Assembly (NCBI GenBank): GCA_949840935.1
Contig: CATKXX010000001.1
Span: 1-64,000 of the forward strand
Source: an uncultured Acetatifactor sp.
GTDB taxonomy: Bacteria; Bacillota; Clostridia; Lachnospirales; Lachnospiraceae
Length of the DNA stretch: 64,000 nt
Direction: 5' to 3'
Part shown: one piece after another, positions 34,612 to 44,239 of the stretch
How the letters are laid out: every line of letters begins with the position of its first letter
Position numbering within the stretch: the stretch's first letter is position 1
Translations under genes and position numbers: made by a program
The notes under the pieces: model-generated
What the model saw: the letters and a program-made list of their open reading frames with translations, nothing else
What the model was told of the DNA's origin: nothing
The model's database searches: none

Positions 34612-36523
34612 GACGGGGATTGTGGAGGGGCATATTGTCCGGACAAAGTACAGCGGCCGCCGGGGGCAGGAGCAGGTTTGGGATATTTATCTGGAAAACG
34701 TCTTCTGGGGCGGGAGGATTGCTTTCCCAATGCATGTGGAGCCGGGAGTCAGGGACAGGATCCTCTGGATGTATGACCTGAAAGAGGAAGAATTCGCAGC
34801 TACGGGGGAGTATCGGGCCAAGGGGCCTTCCACGGGAGTAGCCTGCGTGTATACAAACAGGAACAGGGAAGAAATGTATTTTATCCTGTTTACGAACCGG
34901 CAGCAGATGTATAAGAGGTTCGTGCATTTCAGCCACAGGGCGGAGCGTGTAAGTCTCAAGGGTAACAAATTCCGGCTGGCTTTTCAGGGATGCCTGTATT
35001 CGGAAAAGCGGCAGGACTTTGCTCTGCGGAGGCTGACCCTGGTGGTGGATCAAAACCACAGGATCGCCATGGGGCAGGGGCTTGAGAAGGGAAAGCGCTA
35101 CAAGAAGACATTCTGTGAAATCCCCCTGGAATCCATTGTCTCGCAGGAGACATGGATTAACAATCCCATCCATGTGGAGGCGGATATCGACGGGGAAATC
35201 CTGGAATTCAATGTGGGGCATAAGTCCAGGAGGCGGAAGCCGGGCAAATTTTATTATGTGCCGGTCACGGCCGCTTACTACGGGGATAAGGCGCTGTTTG
35301 TCCGGGGGAATGTCCATCAGAATTATACCCTTGTGGTGAGGGATAAGGATCCTGCCGAGTATGAGGAGGGATTCCTGGCATTGGAGAAGAAGGCGGTGTC
35401 CGCCATGATGTATTACAGGGGAAGGCTGGCGCGCCGTTTCCGAAAGCATCCGCTGAACCTGTACTATGAAAAAAATTCCATGAAGGCGGAGGAGGGAACC
35501 TTTGAGATTTTCCTGGAAGCATTGAAATCGGAAAGGTCGGAGAATTATTTCATCCTGGATCGGAATTCGCCGCAGTGGGAGGAGCTTTCCGGATACCGGA
35601 ATATGGTGGCAAAGTATTCCGGGAGGTATTACGAGCTGCTCTACAGCGCGGACTGCTTTATCTCCACAGAGACGCCGTCGCATTTAAATGTGCACCGGGC
35701 AGTCAACCGGTATGTCCGCAGGACGCTTCTGGAGAAGAAGTTTGTCTTCCTGCAGCACGGGGTGACCTACATGAAATGCCAGGGAGCCGGCTCGGTCTTC
35801 GGCAAAGGCAAGGAGGGGGAGCCGGATTACTGCATTGTGGGAAGCGAGAAGGAGGCCGGGGCGGTGGCGGGGATGCTGCATATCCCCAGGGAGAGATGCG
35901 TCATTGCGGGGCTTCCGGTATTCAGCACCATAGAGTATGGGCATATCGGCCCGGGCTCGGAGGATATTGTCACCATCATGCTCACCTGGAAGCCGTCGGA
36001 GGAGCATATGCTGGGGCATTTCGAGGATTCCGGTTATTACCGGAATGTCCGGGGGGCATATGGTATGCTTCAGAAATACATTTCCCAGGGGCAGCTGCAG
36101 ATAGTGCCCCATCCCAAGGTGATGGAGCTTTTGCTGCATACAGATCTGGCGGAAGCGGTCTGGAAGGGGACTGTGTCGGAGGCCCTGGAAAGGACGAAGC
36201 TGCTGGTCACGGATTATTCCTCGGTATGCTATAACGCCTTTTATCAGGGGGCGGCTGTGGTGTTCTATCAGCCCGACCTGGAGGAGTACCAGAGGGAGGT
36301 CGGCAGGCTGGTGCCGGAGGACGGGGAATACATCGGGCACAGGGCGTTTGACCTGAAGGAGCTGGAAGACTGCATCCGGCGGGGAATACGTCAGGGCCGT
36401 ATCGACCTGGGGCACCTGCGGACGGAGGAATTTGAGGCCCGGTACAGGACGATCAATCAGTTTTCGGACGGCCGGAATATACACAGGATTGTGGAATTCC
36501 TGACAGAGAAAGGGATCATCTGA
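34601..36523 (+). CDS. CDP-glycerol glycerophosphotransferase family protein (4)
   Basis: A paralog of the previous gene (640 aa). The ATG at 34601 overlaps the previous stop by 11 nt and is preferred over an ORF start 123 nt upstream that would overlap coding sequence. The beta-rich N-terminal part spans about 1-240. The catalytic part shows YYEKNSMKAEEGTFEIF, VFLQHGVTYMK, LTWKPSEEHML, VPHPKVMELLL and VTDYSSVCYNAFYQGAAVVFY. The two histidines (QHG and PHP/PHPK) and SDYSS-type motifs are conserved. It is co-translated with gene 3 and with the cytidylyltransferase that follows, a coherent CDP-polyol module. Confidence 0.88.
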   Translation: MGYETGIVEGHIVRTKYSGRRGQEQVWDIYLENVFWGGRIAFPMHVEPGVRDRILWMYDLKEEEFAATGEYRAKGPSTGVACVYTNRNREEMYFILFTNRQQMYKRFVHFSHRAERVSLKGNKFRLAFQGCLYSEKRQDFALRRLTLVVDQNHRIAMGQGLEKGKRYKKTFCEIPLESIVSQETWINNPIHVEADIDGEILEFNVGHKSRRRKPGKFYYVPVTAAYYGDKALFVRGNVHQNYTLVVRDKDPAEYEEGFLALEKKAVSAMMYYRGRLARRFRKHPLNLYYEKNSMKAEEGTFEIFLEALKSERSENYFILDRNSPQWEELSGYRNMVAKYSGRYYELLYSADCFISTETPSHLNVHRAVNRYVRRTLLEKKFVFLQHGVTYMKCQGAGSVFGKGKEGEPDYCIVGSEKEAGAVAGMLHIPRERCVIAGLPVFSTIEYGHIGPGSEDIVTIMLTWKPSEEHMLGHFEDSGYYRNVRGAYGMLQKYISQGQLQIVPHPKVMELLLHTDLAEAVWKGTVSEALERTKLLVTDYSSVCYNAFYQGAAVVFYQPDLEEYQREVGRLVPEDGEYIGHRAFDLKELEDCIRRGIRQGRIDLGHLRTEEFEARYRTINQFSDGRNIHRIVEFLTEKGII

Positions 36524-36542
36524 CCGGAGGGAGGAGAGACAA

Positions 36543-37274
36543 ATGGCAAACGCGCTTATATTTGCCGGCGGGGTCGGCAGAAGGATGAAATCGGAGGATG
36601 TGCCGAAGCAGTTCCTGAGAGTGGACGGGATTCCCATTATAATCAGGACAATCCAATATTTTGAGAAACACGAGCAGGTGGCCCGCATTGTCGTAGTGTG
36701 CTACGAGCCCTGGATCGATGAGCTGAGACAGGAGCTTGGGGAATACGGGATCCGGAAGGTGACGGAAATACTGCCGGGGGGACAGACAGGCTTTCAGTCA
36801 ATCCACATAGGCCTGAATTACCTGAATGGGATCATGTCCGGGGAGGAGGCGGTGCTGATCTGCGACGGCGTGCGGCCCTGCCTGAGCCGGGAGCTGATCA
36901 CAGAGTGCATCAGGAACGCGGAGCTTTACGGTTCCGCCGTCCCTGTGACACCCAGCATCGATTCTGTGCTGTACAGCGAGGACGGGGAGCAGTGCGGGAA
37001 GAACATTTCGCGGAAGAAGATATTTATCACCCAGGCGCCCCAGGGATATCTGTTTAAGGAGATTGTGAGTGCCCACGAGGAGGCAGTCCAGGGAGGCATG
37101 GAGCCTATTTCGTCTGCCGACCTGATGATCGAGCTGGGCCGGAAGGTGCACCTGTTCCCGGGGATACGGGAAAACATCAAGGTTACTACCGCGGAGGATC
37201 TGAACGCCCTGCGGGCGACGCATTACTATGAGCATTTTAAGAATTTTTCCAGGGAAGAATTGAATATTGAGTAA
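36543..37274 (+). CDS. IspD/TarI-like cytidylyltransferase
   Basis: A nucleotidyltransferase (243 aa) that makes a CDP-alcohol from CTP. It has LIFAGGVGRRMKSEDVPKQFL (loop with GxGxR and the PKQF Lys), CDGVRP (IspD D-A-V-R position), the S-x-DSV segment, QAPQGY and IKVTTAEDL. IspD and TarI share this fold. Location directly between glycerophosphotransferase-family genes favours TarI-like ribitol-5-phosphate (or another polyol phosphate) activation for the polymer. ispF lies 10 kb away in the housekeeping block, so a role as the cell's IspD is not excluded. No TarJ-like reductase is in the window. The ribosome site GGAGGGAGGAG is strong. Confidence 0.85.
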   Translation: MANALIFAGGVGRRMKSEDVPKQFLRVDGIPIIIRTIQYFEKHEQVARIVVVCYEPWIDELRQELGEYGIRKVTEILPGGQTGFQSIHIGLNYLNGIMSGEEAVLICDGVRPCLSRELITECIRNAELYGSAVPVTPSIDSVLYSEDGEQCGKNISRKKIFITQAPQGYLFKEIVSAHEEAVQGGMEPISSADLMIELGRKVHLFPGIRENIKVTTAEDLNALRATHYYEHFKNFSREELNIE

Positions 37275-37342
37275 CTGTTTTAGATTGTACATACGGGCGG
37301 GACGTACAGGAAGGGCCCGGGAGGAAGGGGACAGGCGCAGGG

Positions 37343-40216
37343 ATGGAAGAAATATATTTTTCAATCATTGTATATATTGACGACGAATACGGAGTGGAGA
37401 GGTGCATCAGGAGCATCCTGTCTTCGTCAGCGGAAACGCGCAGAGTGACCAGGATCATTGTGGTGGATCCTGTCTGCTCCGGGCATACGCTGGAATGGGG
37501 GATGGAATATCAGAAAAGGCTTGGGGGGGAGCGCTTTGTATATCTCAAGGTCTTAAACGGTAAGATGGCATCGGCCTTCAATGCAGCCATTCCCGAGATA
37601 AAGGGGAGGTATGCTAATTTTATCTGTTCCAGCATGTACTTTTCCCCTACGGCAGTGGAGATGATCCGTACCGTCGCGGAGAGGGAGGGAAGGCCCAAGC
37701 TGTTGACAATTGCGCCGTGGACAGAAAACGAAAAGAAGGAAAAGATCCAGTACCTGATGTCCCCCAGATGCAGGCCCGACGCCTATGTGGAGCATATCAA
37801 GCTCCAGAGCGAACCGGAGAACCTGAATCTGATGCTGCATTCCTATTTCATCCGCTGCTACCTGATAAACAGTAAGGAACGCCATATGTGGTTTGAGGAG
37901 GAGACGGAGGAGGATTGCGCAGTGGAATTCCTTCTGCGTCTGATCGCGGAATTCCCCAACCAGTACTATCTTCCGAAGCAGGCCATTCATTACAGCTATC
38001 AGCTGGAAGATAATTTCAGCGCGTATAAATGCCAGCGCTGCGAATGGTGGTATCTGAGATCGATCCGGGGCTGGATGCTTCCGTTTCTACAGAAATGGGA
38101 GGCGGAAAGGGGGATTCTGCCGAAATATTTAAAGGCCGCCATACTCTACCTGATCTATGTCAGGTACAGGGCAAATTCAAACTATTCGGATAAAAAGGTG
38201 CTGGATGACAGCCAGGTGGAGGAATTTAAGCAGCAGACGGGCCGGGCGCTCCAGTATATTGATAACAGGATGATCTTTGATAAAAATGTATTTGCCAACC
38301 TTACGATTCCCAGGCGTATGCGGGTATGGCTCCTGGAATTAAAGGCGGGGGCGGCGGGAAAGATGTGCGAGCCTGTCCTGTACGGCAGGAAACTGTGCCT
38401 GTGGACTCATGAGGCGGATGCAGTACAGCCTGAGACAGGGATCATAAAGGCTTCGTTTGACCAGCAGGTAACGTTCGCGCTGAATGGCCGGGAACCGTCT
38501 TCCCTTCCCAGTGTGGTGGAGGTGAGTGAAAATGAGACGCTGATCAACCTGTGTGAGCTGGATCAGGAGCATGTTGTTTTACAGGCGGTCAATTACATCA
38601 ATGGCAATCTGGAGATAGACGGGATCCTGAGCCTGGGCAATTTCCTGCCGGATGAAAAGATCAGGCTGTACGCGGTGAAGGACGGAAGCCTGATAGAGAC
38701 AAAGCGGACAGAGGTATACGGATACAGCAAGATGTTCGGGCGTGTCTATGAAGAAAAGTATATGTTCCATGTACAGATATATGTCTCCGCGTATGGCGGT
38801 AAGTCAAGGATCGGGTTTGCGGTGGAGATAAACGGGAACCTGACAGAGATCGGTATCCGCACGGGGAAGCCCTATACCCACGTTCAACAGGGGATTGCCG
38901 GGCAGTACTGGCATTTCGGGCAGGAATGGTGCTTAAGCTTCTGCGATGAGAATACGCTGCTCTTGGAGGAAATGACAGATTTACAGGCGGGCGCAAGGGA
39001 AAAGAAATACCAGCAGGAGCTTATGAAGCTGGCAAAGGCAAAGGACGAATACCCGGCAGAGGCTGTGGAGATTCGCAAAGAATATTTTGCAGAGAAGGAA
39101 GAAATGGCAGGAAGGCGGATATGGGTAACCTTTGACAAGCTGTATAAGGCGGGGGATAACGGGGAATACATTTTCCACTATGTGGATCGGAATGTGGAAG
39201 ACATAGACATTTATTACCTGATCAACGAGGACGCCCCGGATTATGAAAGGCTGAAGGAAAATGCCAATGTGCTGGTATGGGGCAGGAGCGGCACCATAGC
39301 AAGGGTACTGCAGGCCGAGGCCATACTGACCACCCACGGGGACATAGCCCAGTATATCGGGCTGAATCCCAGGCTGGCCCCTTATCTGTGCGACCTGCTC
39401 AATTCCGTAAATGTGTGCATCCAGCATGGTCTTACCGTACAGGATATCGCAAAATTCCAGAACAGGCTGTTTACGAACCTTCATCTGTATCTGTGCGCTT
39501 CTCCAAATGAGATCCGAAATGTGAGCAGGCCCGTCTTCGGATATGATGCAGGACAGCTTAAGCTGGTGGGGATGGCCCGGTACGACGGCCTTAAGAATCA
39601 AGACAGGCATCAGATACTCATCACCCCGTCATGGCGCAGGAATGTGACGAATACCAATATAGTCCATGCGACCAATCTGTACAATGTGGATTTTAAAAAC
39701 AGCGACTATTACAGGATATACAACAGGCTGATAAACGACAGGAAGCTGATAAGCTGCGCGCGCAAAAGGGGATATAAACTCATCTATCTCATCCACCCTG
39801 CGCTGAGCGCGCAGATAGACGATTTTGACCGGAATGATTATGTGGAGATCATTGCGGCCACGGGAAATATGAATTATGAGAAAATATTGACCGAGTCCAG
39901 CCTGATGGTAACGGATTACTCCGGGGTGCAGTTTGACTTTGCCTATATGAGGAAACCCCTGCTGTACTATCATCCGTCCGAGCTGCCCCCGCATTACGAT
40001 GAGAGCATCGGGTATTCTTATGAGCGGGATGCTTTCGGGCCGTTGATAAAGGGGCATGACGAGCTGGTAACACAGCTGTGTGAATATATGGGCAATGGCT
40101 GCAAAATGAAAGAGGAGTATGTGGAGAGGGCAAACCGGTTCTTTGCATATGACGATTTCAATAACTGCGAGAGGATTTACCATTCCACCAGGGAATATAT
40201 AGCCGAGATACAGTGA
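37343..40216 (+). CDS. GT2-CDP-glycerol glycerophosphotransferase fusion (5)
   Basis: A 957-aa bifunctional-looking protein. The N-terminal domain (about 1-250) is a diverged family 2 glycosyltransferase (FSIIVYIDDEYGVERCIRS, NGKMASAFNAAIPEIKGRY). A helical/beta-rich middle region (about 330-570) follows, and the C-terminal part (about 580-955) is TagF-like: VTFDKLYKAGDNGEYIFHY, CIQHGLTVQDIAKFQ, TPSWRRNV, YLIHPALSAQ and VTDYSGVQFDFAYMRKP. Such GT-TagF fusions make polymers with alternating sugar and polyol-phosphate. A seven-G run lies at 37523-37529. It starts 68 bp after the cytidylyltransferase and its stop overlaps the region of the next gene. Confidence 0.88.
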   Translation: MEEIYFSIIVYIDDEYGVERCIRSILSSSAETRRVTRIIVVDPVCSGHTLEWGMEYQKRLGGERFVYLKVLNGKMASAFNAAIPEIKGRYANFICSSMYFSPTAVEMIRTVAEREGRPKLLTIAPWTENEKKEKIQYLMSPRCRPDAYVEHIKLQSEPENLNLMLHSYFIRCYLINSKERHMWFEEETEEDCAVEFLLRLIAEFPNQYYLPKQAIHYSYQLEDNFSAYKCQRCEWWYLRSIRGWMLPFLQKWEAERGILPKYLKAAILYLIYVRYRANSNYSDKKVLDDSQVEEFKQQTGRALQYIDNRMIFDKNVFANLTIPRRMRVWLLELKAGAAGKMCEPVLYGRKLCLWTHEADAVQPETGIIKASFDQQVTFALNGREPSSLPSVVEVSENETLINLCELDQEHVVLQAVNYINGNLEIDGILSLGNFLPDEKIRLYAVKDGSLIETKRTEVYGYSKMFGRVYEEKYMFHVQIYVSAYGGKSRIGFAVEINGNLTEIGIRTGKPYTHVQQGIAGQYWHFGQEWCLSFCDENTLLLEEMTDLQAGAREKKYQQELMKLAKAKDEYPAEAVEIRKEYFAEKEEMAGRRIWVTFDKLYKAGDNGEYIFHYVDRNVEDIDIYYLINEDAPDYERLKENANVLVWGRSGTIARVLQAEAILTTHGDIAQYIGLNPRLAPYLCDLLNSVNVCIQHGLTVQDIAKFQNRLFTNLHLYLCASPNEIRNVSRPVFGYDAGQLKLVGMARYDGLKNQDRHQILITPSWRRNVTNTNIVHATNLYNVDFKNSDYYRIYNRLINDRKLISCARKRGYKLIYLIHPALSAQIDDFDRNDYVEIIAATGNMNYEKILTESSLMVTDYSGVQFDFAYMRKPLLYYHPSELPPHYDESIGYSYERDAFGPLIKGHDELVTQLCEYMGNGCKMKEEYVERANRFFAYDDFNNCERIYHSTREYIAEIQ

Positions 40217-40224
40217 GGTTGATC

Positions 40225-40578
40225 ATGACGAATATAGTAGAAGGACAATTAAAGGAAATTGCGCAGCTCCATGAAAAGAATGTGGAACTGTATCAACAGA
40301 TAGGCCGGCTGGAGGAGGCGCTGGAGGAGGCCCGGGAATCGGCCCGCCGGCACAGAGAGCTGGAGGAGGAATACAGAGCCTGCAGCGAGAGGCAGCTCCG
40401 GGAGCTGGAGAGGCAGAAGGGCGAGATCGGAAGGCTTGAAAAAGAGCTGGAGATGAGCAGGGAGAATGAGAGAAGGCTGGGGGACAGCGTCCGTTCCATG
40501 GAGAAATCGGTGTCATGGAGGCTGACCAGGCCTCTGCGCTATCTGAGATGGATACAGCTGAAGGGAAAGAAAGCGTAG
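40225..40578 (+). CDS. small coiled-coil protein with SWRLTRPLR tail
   Basis: A 117-aa protein, nearly all predicted coiled coil from 5 to 95 (heptads rich in Glu, Leu, Arg). The C-terminus SVSWRLTRPLRYLRW is a motif often found at the end of glycan glycosyltransferases and methyltransferases, where it follows a coiled coil. Here it stands alone as a separate gene. The ATG at 40225 has GAGG 6 bp before it. It may tether or order the large transferases on either side as a scaffold or length-control factor; this is inference. No enzymatic domain is present. Confidence 0.75.
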   Translation: MTNIVEGQLKEIAQLHEKNVELYQQIGRLEEALEEARESARRHRELEEEYRACSERQLRELERQKGEIGRLEKELEMSRENERRLGDSVRSMEKSVSWRLTRPLRYLRWIQLKGKKA

Positions 40579-40619
40579 CAGGGCGTTTCCCTGAGAATGA
40601 GTGAAGGGGGTTTTGGAGG

Positions 40620-43178
40620 ATGAAAGCGCTTCTGATCGGTTCCGCTTTTATGGAAGAATTATATGATTACCTGGACTTTTTTGACACCAGGGTATTGATC
40701 AAGGGGGAATCCCCGCTGGCGGATGATTTTCCCCTTCTTCTGGATCATGTGGAGGAGGGTGTTGACTGTGCGCTGGTGGACTTAATGGTCTGCGCATCGT
40801 GGCTGTACAGACAGTCAGGGAAATTAAAAACGCTGCATGACAGGGACAACCCCAAGGAGGTATATGACCCCTCCGTCTTTAAGTGCACGCAGTTTGACAA
40901 GAATTTTTCCGCTTTTATGGCAGCTTTAGCAGATCGCTTTCCGGCTGACAGAGTGTTCCTGATCGCAGCGTCGCTGCCGCCCTATTATGCAGCTCAGTCG
41001 CAATTGAGAAATATCAACAAGGCGGAACATATTGCGGAATGGAAGCAGTCGTATAAGTATATCAGGAAGCTGGAAGACAGATTTATTAAGAAGACGGGTG
41101 CGTCAGTGATCCAGCTGGCACAATATTATTTTGTGAAAAAACACAAGGGATATGAGGTGTCCTTTGTCCGGTATGAGGAAACACTGTACAGGGATATCAA
41201 CCAGTGGTTTTATGAGCGTGAGCAGGGGATGGTAAGGGAACAGCCCCTTTTCCGGTTTAAGCTGGACAGGTATGTCAGGTATCAGTATAAAACGGTTCAC
41301 TATAAAGGCTTTTACCGGTTTTTAAAGGAAGAAAACATGGTGGACAGGCTGATATTGTCTTCGCCGGGAGAATTTGTGATGGATTATTACAATGACTTTC
41401 TGAGGCTGAACACATTGGAGGAACAGCTGCATGACGAGAGCCTGTATGAGGCCGTACAAAGGGATGCCGGCCTTTCGGAGGAATTCCGGAAGGTGGTTCT
41501 GGGCTTCCTGCTTTTACAGGATTCGGAAGCCGCCGGACAGTCCCCGGATATGTTCCGGCAGATGTTTAAAAACACCATTGTGCCCGATGGGGTAAAGAAG
41601 AAGCTCAGGGATTACTGGAGTAAGCGGGGGGTAAATCCCAAAAAGATCACAAACCATAACGCAGGCTATTATTATGCAAAAATGGCCTGGGGGGCAGGGG
41701 AAAAAGAGGCAAAACAATTTGTTTCCGACCATGCGGTGATCGAGCCGGTGCTGGTAGACGTCTACGGTTCATGTATTGCGTGCCAGCCGATCAACGAGCA
41801 TATTTCCGGCGCCACAGGGGTGGTGCACAATCATTATTACATACATGTGCCCGTGTATGAGGGGTCTGAAATGCCGGTAGAACATCCGGAGGTCGTCTGG
41901 CAGGGTGAGCCCGCCGATGAGTTTGAGAAGAATGTGAGGCTGCAGTTTGAGCACCGGATTGAGGACGACCTGAAAAGCTCCGAGGCGGAGTGGTGCCTGG
42001 TCGATCTGTTTTCCCTGGCAGCGCCGAGAACCTTCCTGTACGGGGATTTCTGTTTTACGGATTTCGGCAATAAAACCTGGCAGGGCTTAGGCGCGCAGAA
42101 CATCCACCCCTGGAACGGTTATTATCAGGAACTGCTTCAGAAGCCGGAATTCCTCGAAAGAATACATAAATGGGCCGGCTGGATCAGGGAAAAGTACGGC
42201 GATAAGGTCATACTGGTGGATTTCAAGGTGTCCCAGTACAAGATAGGGGACGATGGCCGCCTGTATAACGCCTACAAAAACGCCGGGCGGAAAAACGAGA
42301 TCATTGACAAAGTATACAGCCTTGTCAAAGAATGGCTGGACTGCTATTGCATTGAATTCGGCAGGGAATTCCTGGCGGATGATATAGGATATGCATCCAG
42401 CTCGTCGGTTCATTATGAGCTGGACTTTTATGAGGCCGAGGCGGATGTGATTCAGAAGATCATTGCTGACAGGCCGGCACAGAAGATATATGCAACATAC
42501 TCAAACGAAATGAGGGTGGAAAGGATCCTCCGCCTGGCAGGGAAGAACCCGCCGGAGCTTTTAAGACAGGTTTTCACAGGGAAGCTGGACGGGCTGATCG
42601 TGGCTTTGCCTGCGGAGACCATCGCAATCTATAAAAGGGAGATCGCGGCTTTTTATGATCAGGGGATTGACAGCAGAGAGGCTTTGCTGAAGGCGGTTTC
42701 CCGGCTGGAGGAGAGGGAGCCTTCCCGTTATTATAAACTGAAAAGGGCAGTGTTTGAGGCGGAAGCACCCGGGGGTACGCCCTCTGTGAAGATGGGCACA
42801 GGCTATGGTTGGCTGCCGGAAATGGCCTTCTATATTAAATATAAGGGAAGGATGGCAAAGAACACATCGTACACCATAGAATTTTACGATGGGGACGAGT
42901 ACCTTTTTGCGCAGAAGGTCATATACGGGGTAAAGTCTCAACTGCAGCCGGCCCCGGAAAGGCAGGGCGCCTTTTCCGGCTGGAAGGCGTACCGGACGTC
43001 GGACGGCACGGTATGCTGTGTACAAGAGGACGGGAAGCGGGTGTTTATCAGTGAGGAAGAATCAGACGAAGATCATACATTATATTTATTCCCCGACAGG
43101 GCCAGTGTAGCTAAAAATTCAAAGATTGACGGGGACGTCATTAAAATGTATGGTGTGTGGGAGGGACAGGATGCATAG
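40620..43178 (+). CDS. large DUF6270/SGNH-like protein with tandem domains
   Basis: An 852-aa protein. Two DUF6270-like modules are suggested: an N-terminal one beginning ALLIGSAFMEEL and a second from about 378 beginning VDVYGSCIACQPINEH with SEAEWCLVDLFSL and DDIGYASSSSVHYE. A C-terminal segment (about 700-850) is beta-rich. DUF6270 proteins are related to SGNH esterases/acyltransferases and sit in surface-glycan loci; no biochemical role is established. It lies between the glycerophosphotransferases and the epimerases. Hypotheses include O-acylation or transfer of an activated phospho group, including phosphoramidate. Confidence 0.6.
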   Translation: MKALLIGSAFMEELYDYLDFFDTRVLIKGESPLADDFPLLLDHVEEGVDCALVDLMVCASWLYRQSGKLKTLHDRDNPKEVYDPSVFKCTQFDKNFSAFMAALADRFPADRVFLIAASLPPYYAAQSQLRNINKAEHIAEWKQSYKYIRKLEDRFIKKTGASVIQLAQYYFVKKHKGYEVSFVRYEETLYRDINQWFYEREQGMVREQPLFRFKLDRYVRYQYKTVHYKGFYRFLKEENMVDRLILSSPGEFVMDYYNDFLRLNTLEEQLHDESLYEAVQRDAGLSEEFRKVVLGFLLLQDSEAAGQSPDMFRQMFKNTIVPDGVKKKLRDYWSKRGVNPKKITNHNAGYYYAKMAWGAGEKEAKQFVSDHAVIEPVLVDVYGSCIACQPINEHISGATGVVHNHYYIHVPVYEGSEMPVEHPEVVWQGEPADEFEKNVRLQFEHRIEDDLKSSEAEWCLVDLFSLAAPRTFLYGDFCFTDFGNKTWQGLGAQNIHPWNGYYQELLQKPEFLERIHKWAGWIREKYGDKVILVDFKVSQYKIGDDGRLYNAYKNAGRKNEIIDKVYSLVKEWLDCYCIEFGREFLADDIGYASSSSVHYELDFYEAEADVIQKIIADRPAQKIYATYSNEMRVERILRLAGKNPPELLRQVFTGKLDGLIVALPAETIAIYKREIAAFYDQGIDSREALLKAVSRLEEREPSRYYKLKRAVFEAEAPGGTPSVKMGTGYGWLPEMAFYIKYKGRMAKNTSYTIEFYDGDEYLFAQKVIYGVKSQLQPAPERQGAFSGWKAYRTSDGTVCCVQEDGKRVFISEEESDEDHTLYLFPDRASVAKNSKIDGDVIKMYGVWEGQDA

Positions 43179-43199
43179 TAAAACGAAAGGGGACATACA

Positions 43200-44203
43200 A
43201 TGACGCAGCAAATGGATTTACAGGAAATGTCCGGCAGGACGATATTGATAACCGGCGCCACCGGCCTGATCGGCTCCTGCCTCATAAAGGCGCTCATAAA
43301 ACAGAATGAGATGGAGAAGCTGGATATCAGGATTTTAGCCCTGATCCGCTCCCGGGAAAAGGCGGAAGCGGTATTCGGGGAAGCTTATCATTCCGGTGCA
43401 GTAAAATTTATCGGGGGGGGGTGGAGCAACTCCCTGAGATAGAGGAGGATATTGACTATATCGTCCATGGGGCACACCCTACTTCCAGCCGGTATTTCAT
43501 AGAGCATCCGGTGGAGACGCTGCATACCGCGGTCTACGGCACGGACAGGCTGCTTGCGCTGGCAAGGGAAAAGCAGGTCAGGAGCTTTGTGTTCCTCTCC
43601 ACAATGGAAGTATACGGCAGGCCCCGGAGGGGGAGCCGGATTACGGAGGAATGCTGCGGGCAGTTTGATCCCGCCGTCGTCCGCAGCTGCTATCCGCTCG
43701 GGAAGCTGCTCGGCGAAAGCCTCTGCTGTTCTTACTGTTCCGAATACGGTGTACCGGTAAAGATTGCCCGCCTGACACAGACCTTCGGGCCGGGAGTGGG
43801 GTACGAGGACGGGAGAGTGTTTGCGGAATTTGCCCGCTGTGCCATTGAGCGCAGGAACATAGTCCTCAAGACCAGAGGGGAGACGGAGCGCGCCTACCTG
43901 TATACGGAGGATGCGGTGTGGGCAATCCTGGCCATATTGCTGAAGGGGGAGAACGGGCAGGCTTACACCGCTGCCAATGAGGAAACCTACTGCTCCATCC
44001 ATGAAATGGCGTCCATGGTAGCGGGGAAGTATGGCATCCAGGTGGAGATCCGGGAGCAGGATACGGCATCGCAGGGCTACGCGGATACTCTGTATATGGA
44101 TCTGGATACGTCAAAGCTGCAGAAGCTGGGGTGGAGGCCCGAGACGGGCCTGGAGGAAATGTATGACCGCATGATCCGTTCCATGAAGAAAGAAATGGTA
44201 TAG
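43200..44203 (+). CDS. phase-variable NAD-dependent epimerase/dehydratase (OFF in this assembly)
   Basis: An extended SDR (about 334 aa when in frame) interrupted by a run of nine G. The 5' part (ITGATGLIGSCLIKALIKQ, the Gly-rich NAD site) ends out of frame soon after the tract, at 43442. The 3' part continues from 43421 in another frame: DIDYIVHGAHPTSS, STMEVYG, YPLGKLLGE (catalytic Tyr-x3-Lys) and LGWRPETGLEEMYDRMI. One extra G (ten) or two fewer (seven) restores one protein that aligns end to end with the intact paralog at 44240. The reaction is a nucleotide-sugar epimerase, dehydratase or reductase; substrate unknown. Its ribosome site AAAGGGG is intact. Confidence 0.88.
43413..43421 (+). 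repeat. poly-G tract (9 G), frame OFF
   Basis: Nine G at codons 72-74 of the epimerase. Nine G read into a stop at 43440-43442; ten or seven G restore the frame (FIGG-VEQLPEIEED). Confidence 0.95.
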
Positions 44204-44239
44204 TCTGATATCTGTGATCGGGGTGTTTGCGAGAACACT

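Noticed and set aside
25159..43421. The three frameshifts as ordinary pseudogenes or assembly errors
   Set aside because: Not excluded, since homopolymers are error-prone, but all three sit exactly at long G runs, the rest of each gene is intact, and four further tracts cluster in the same locus. Raw-read tract lengths would decide.
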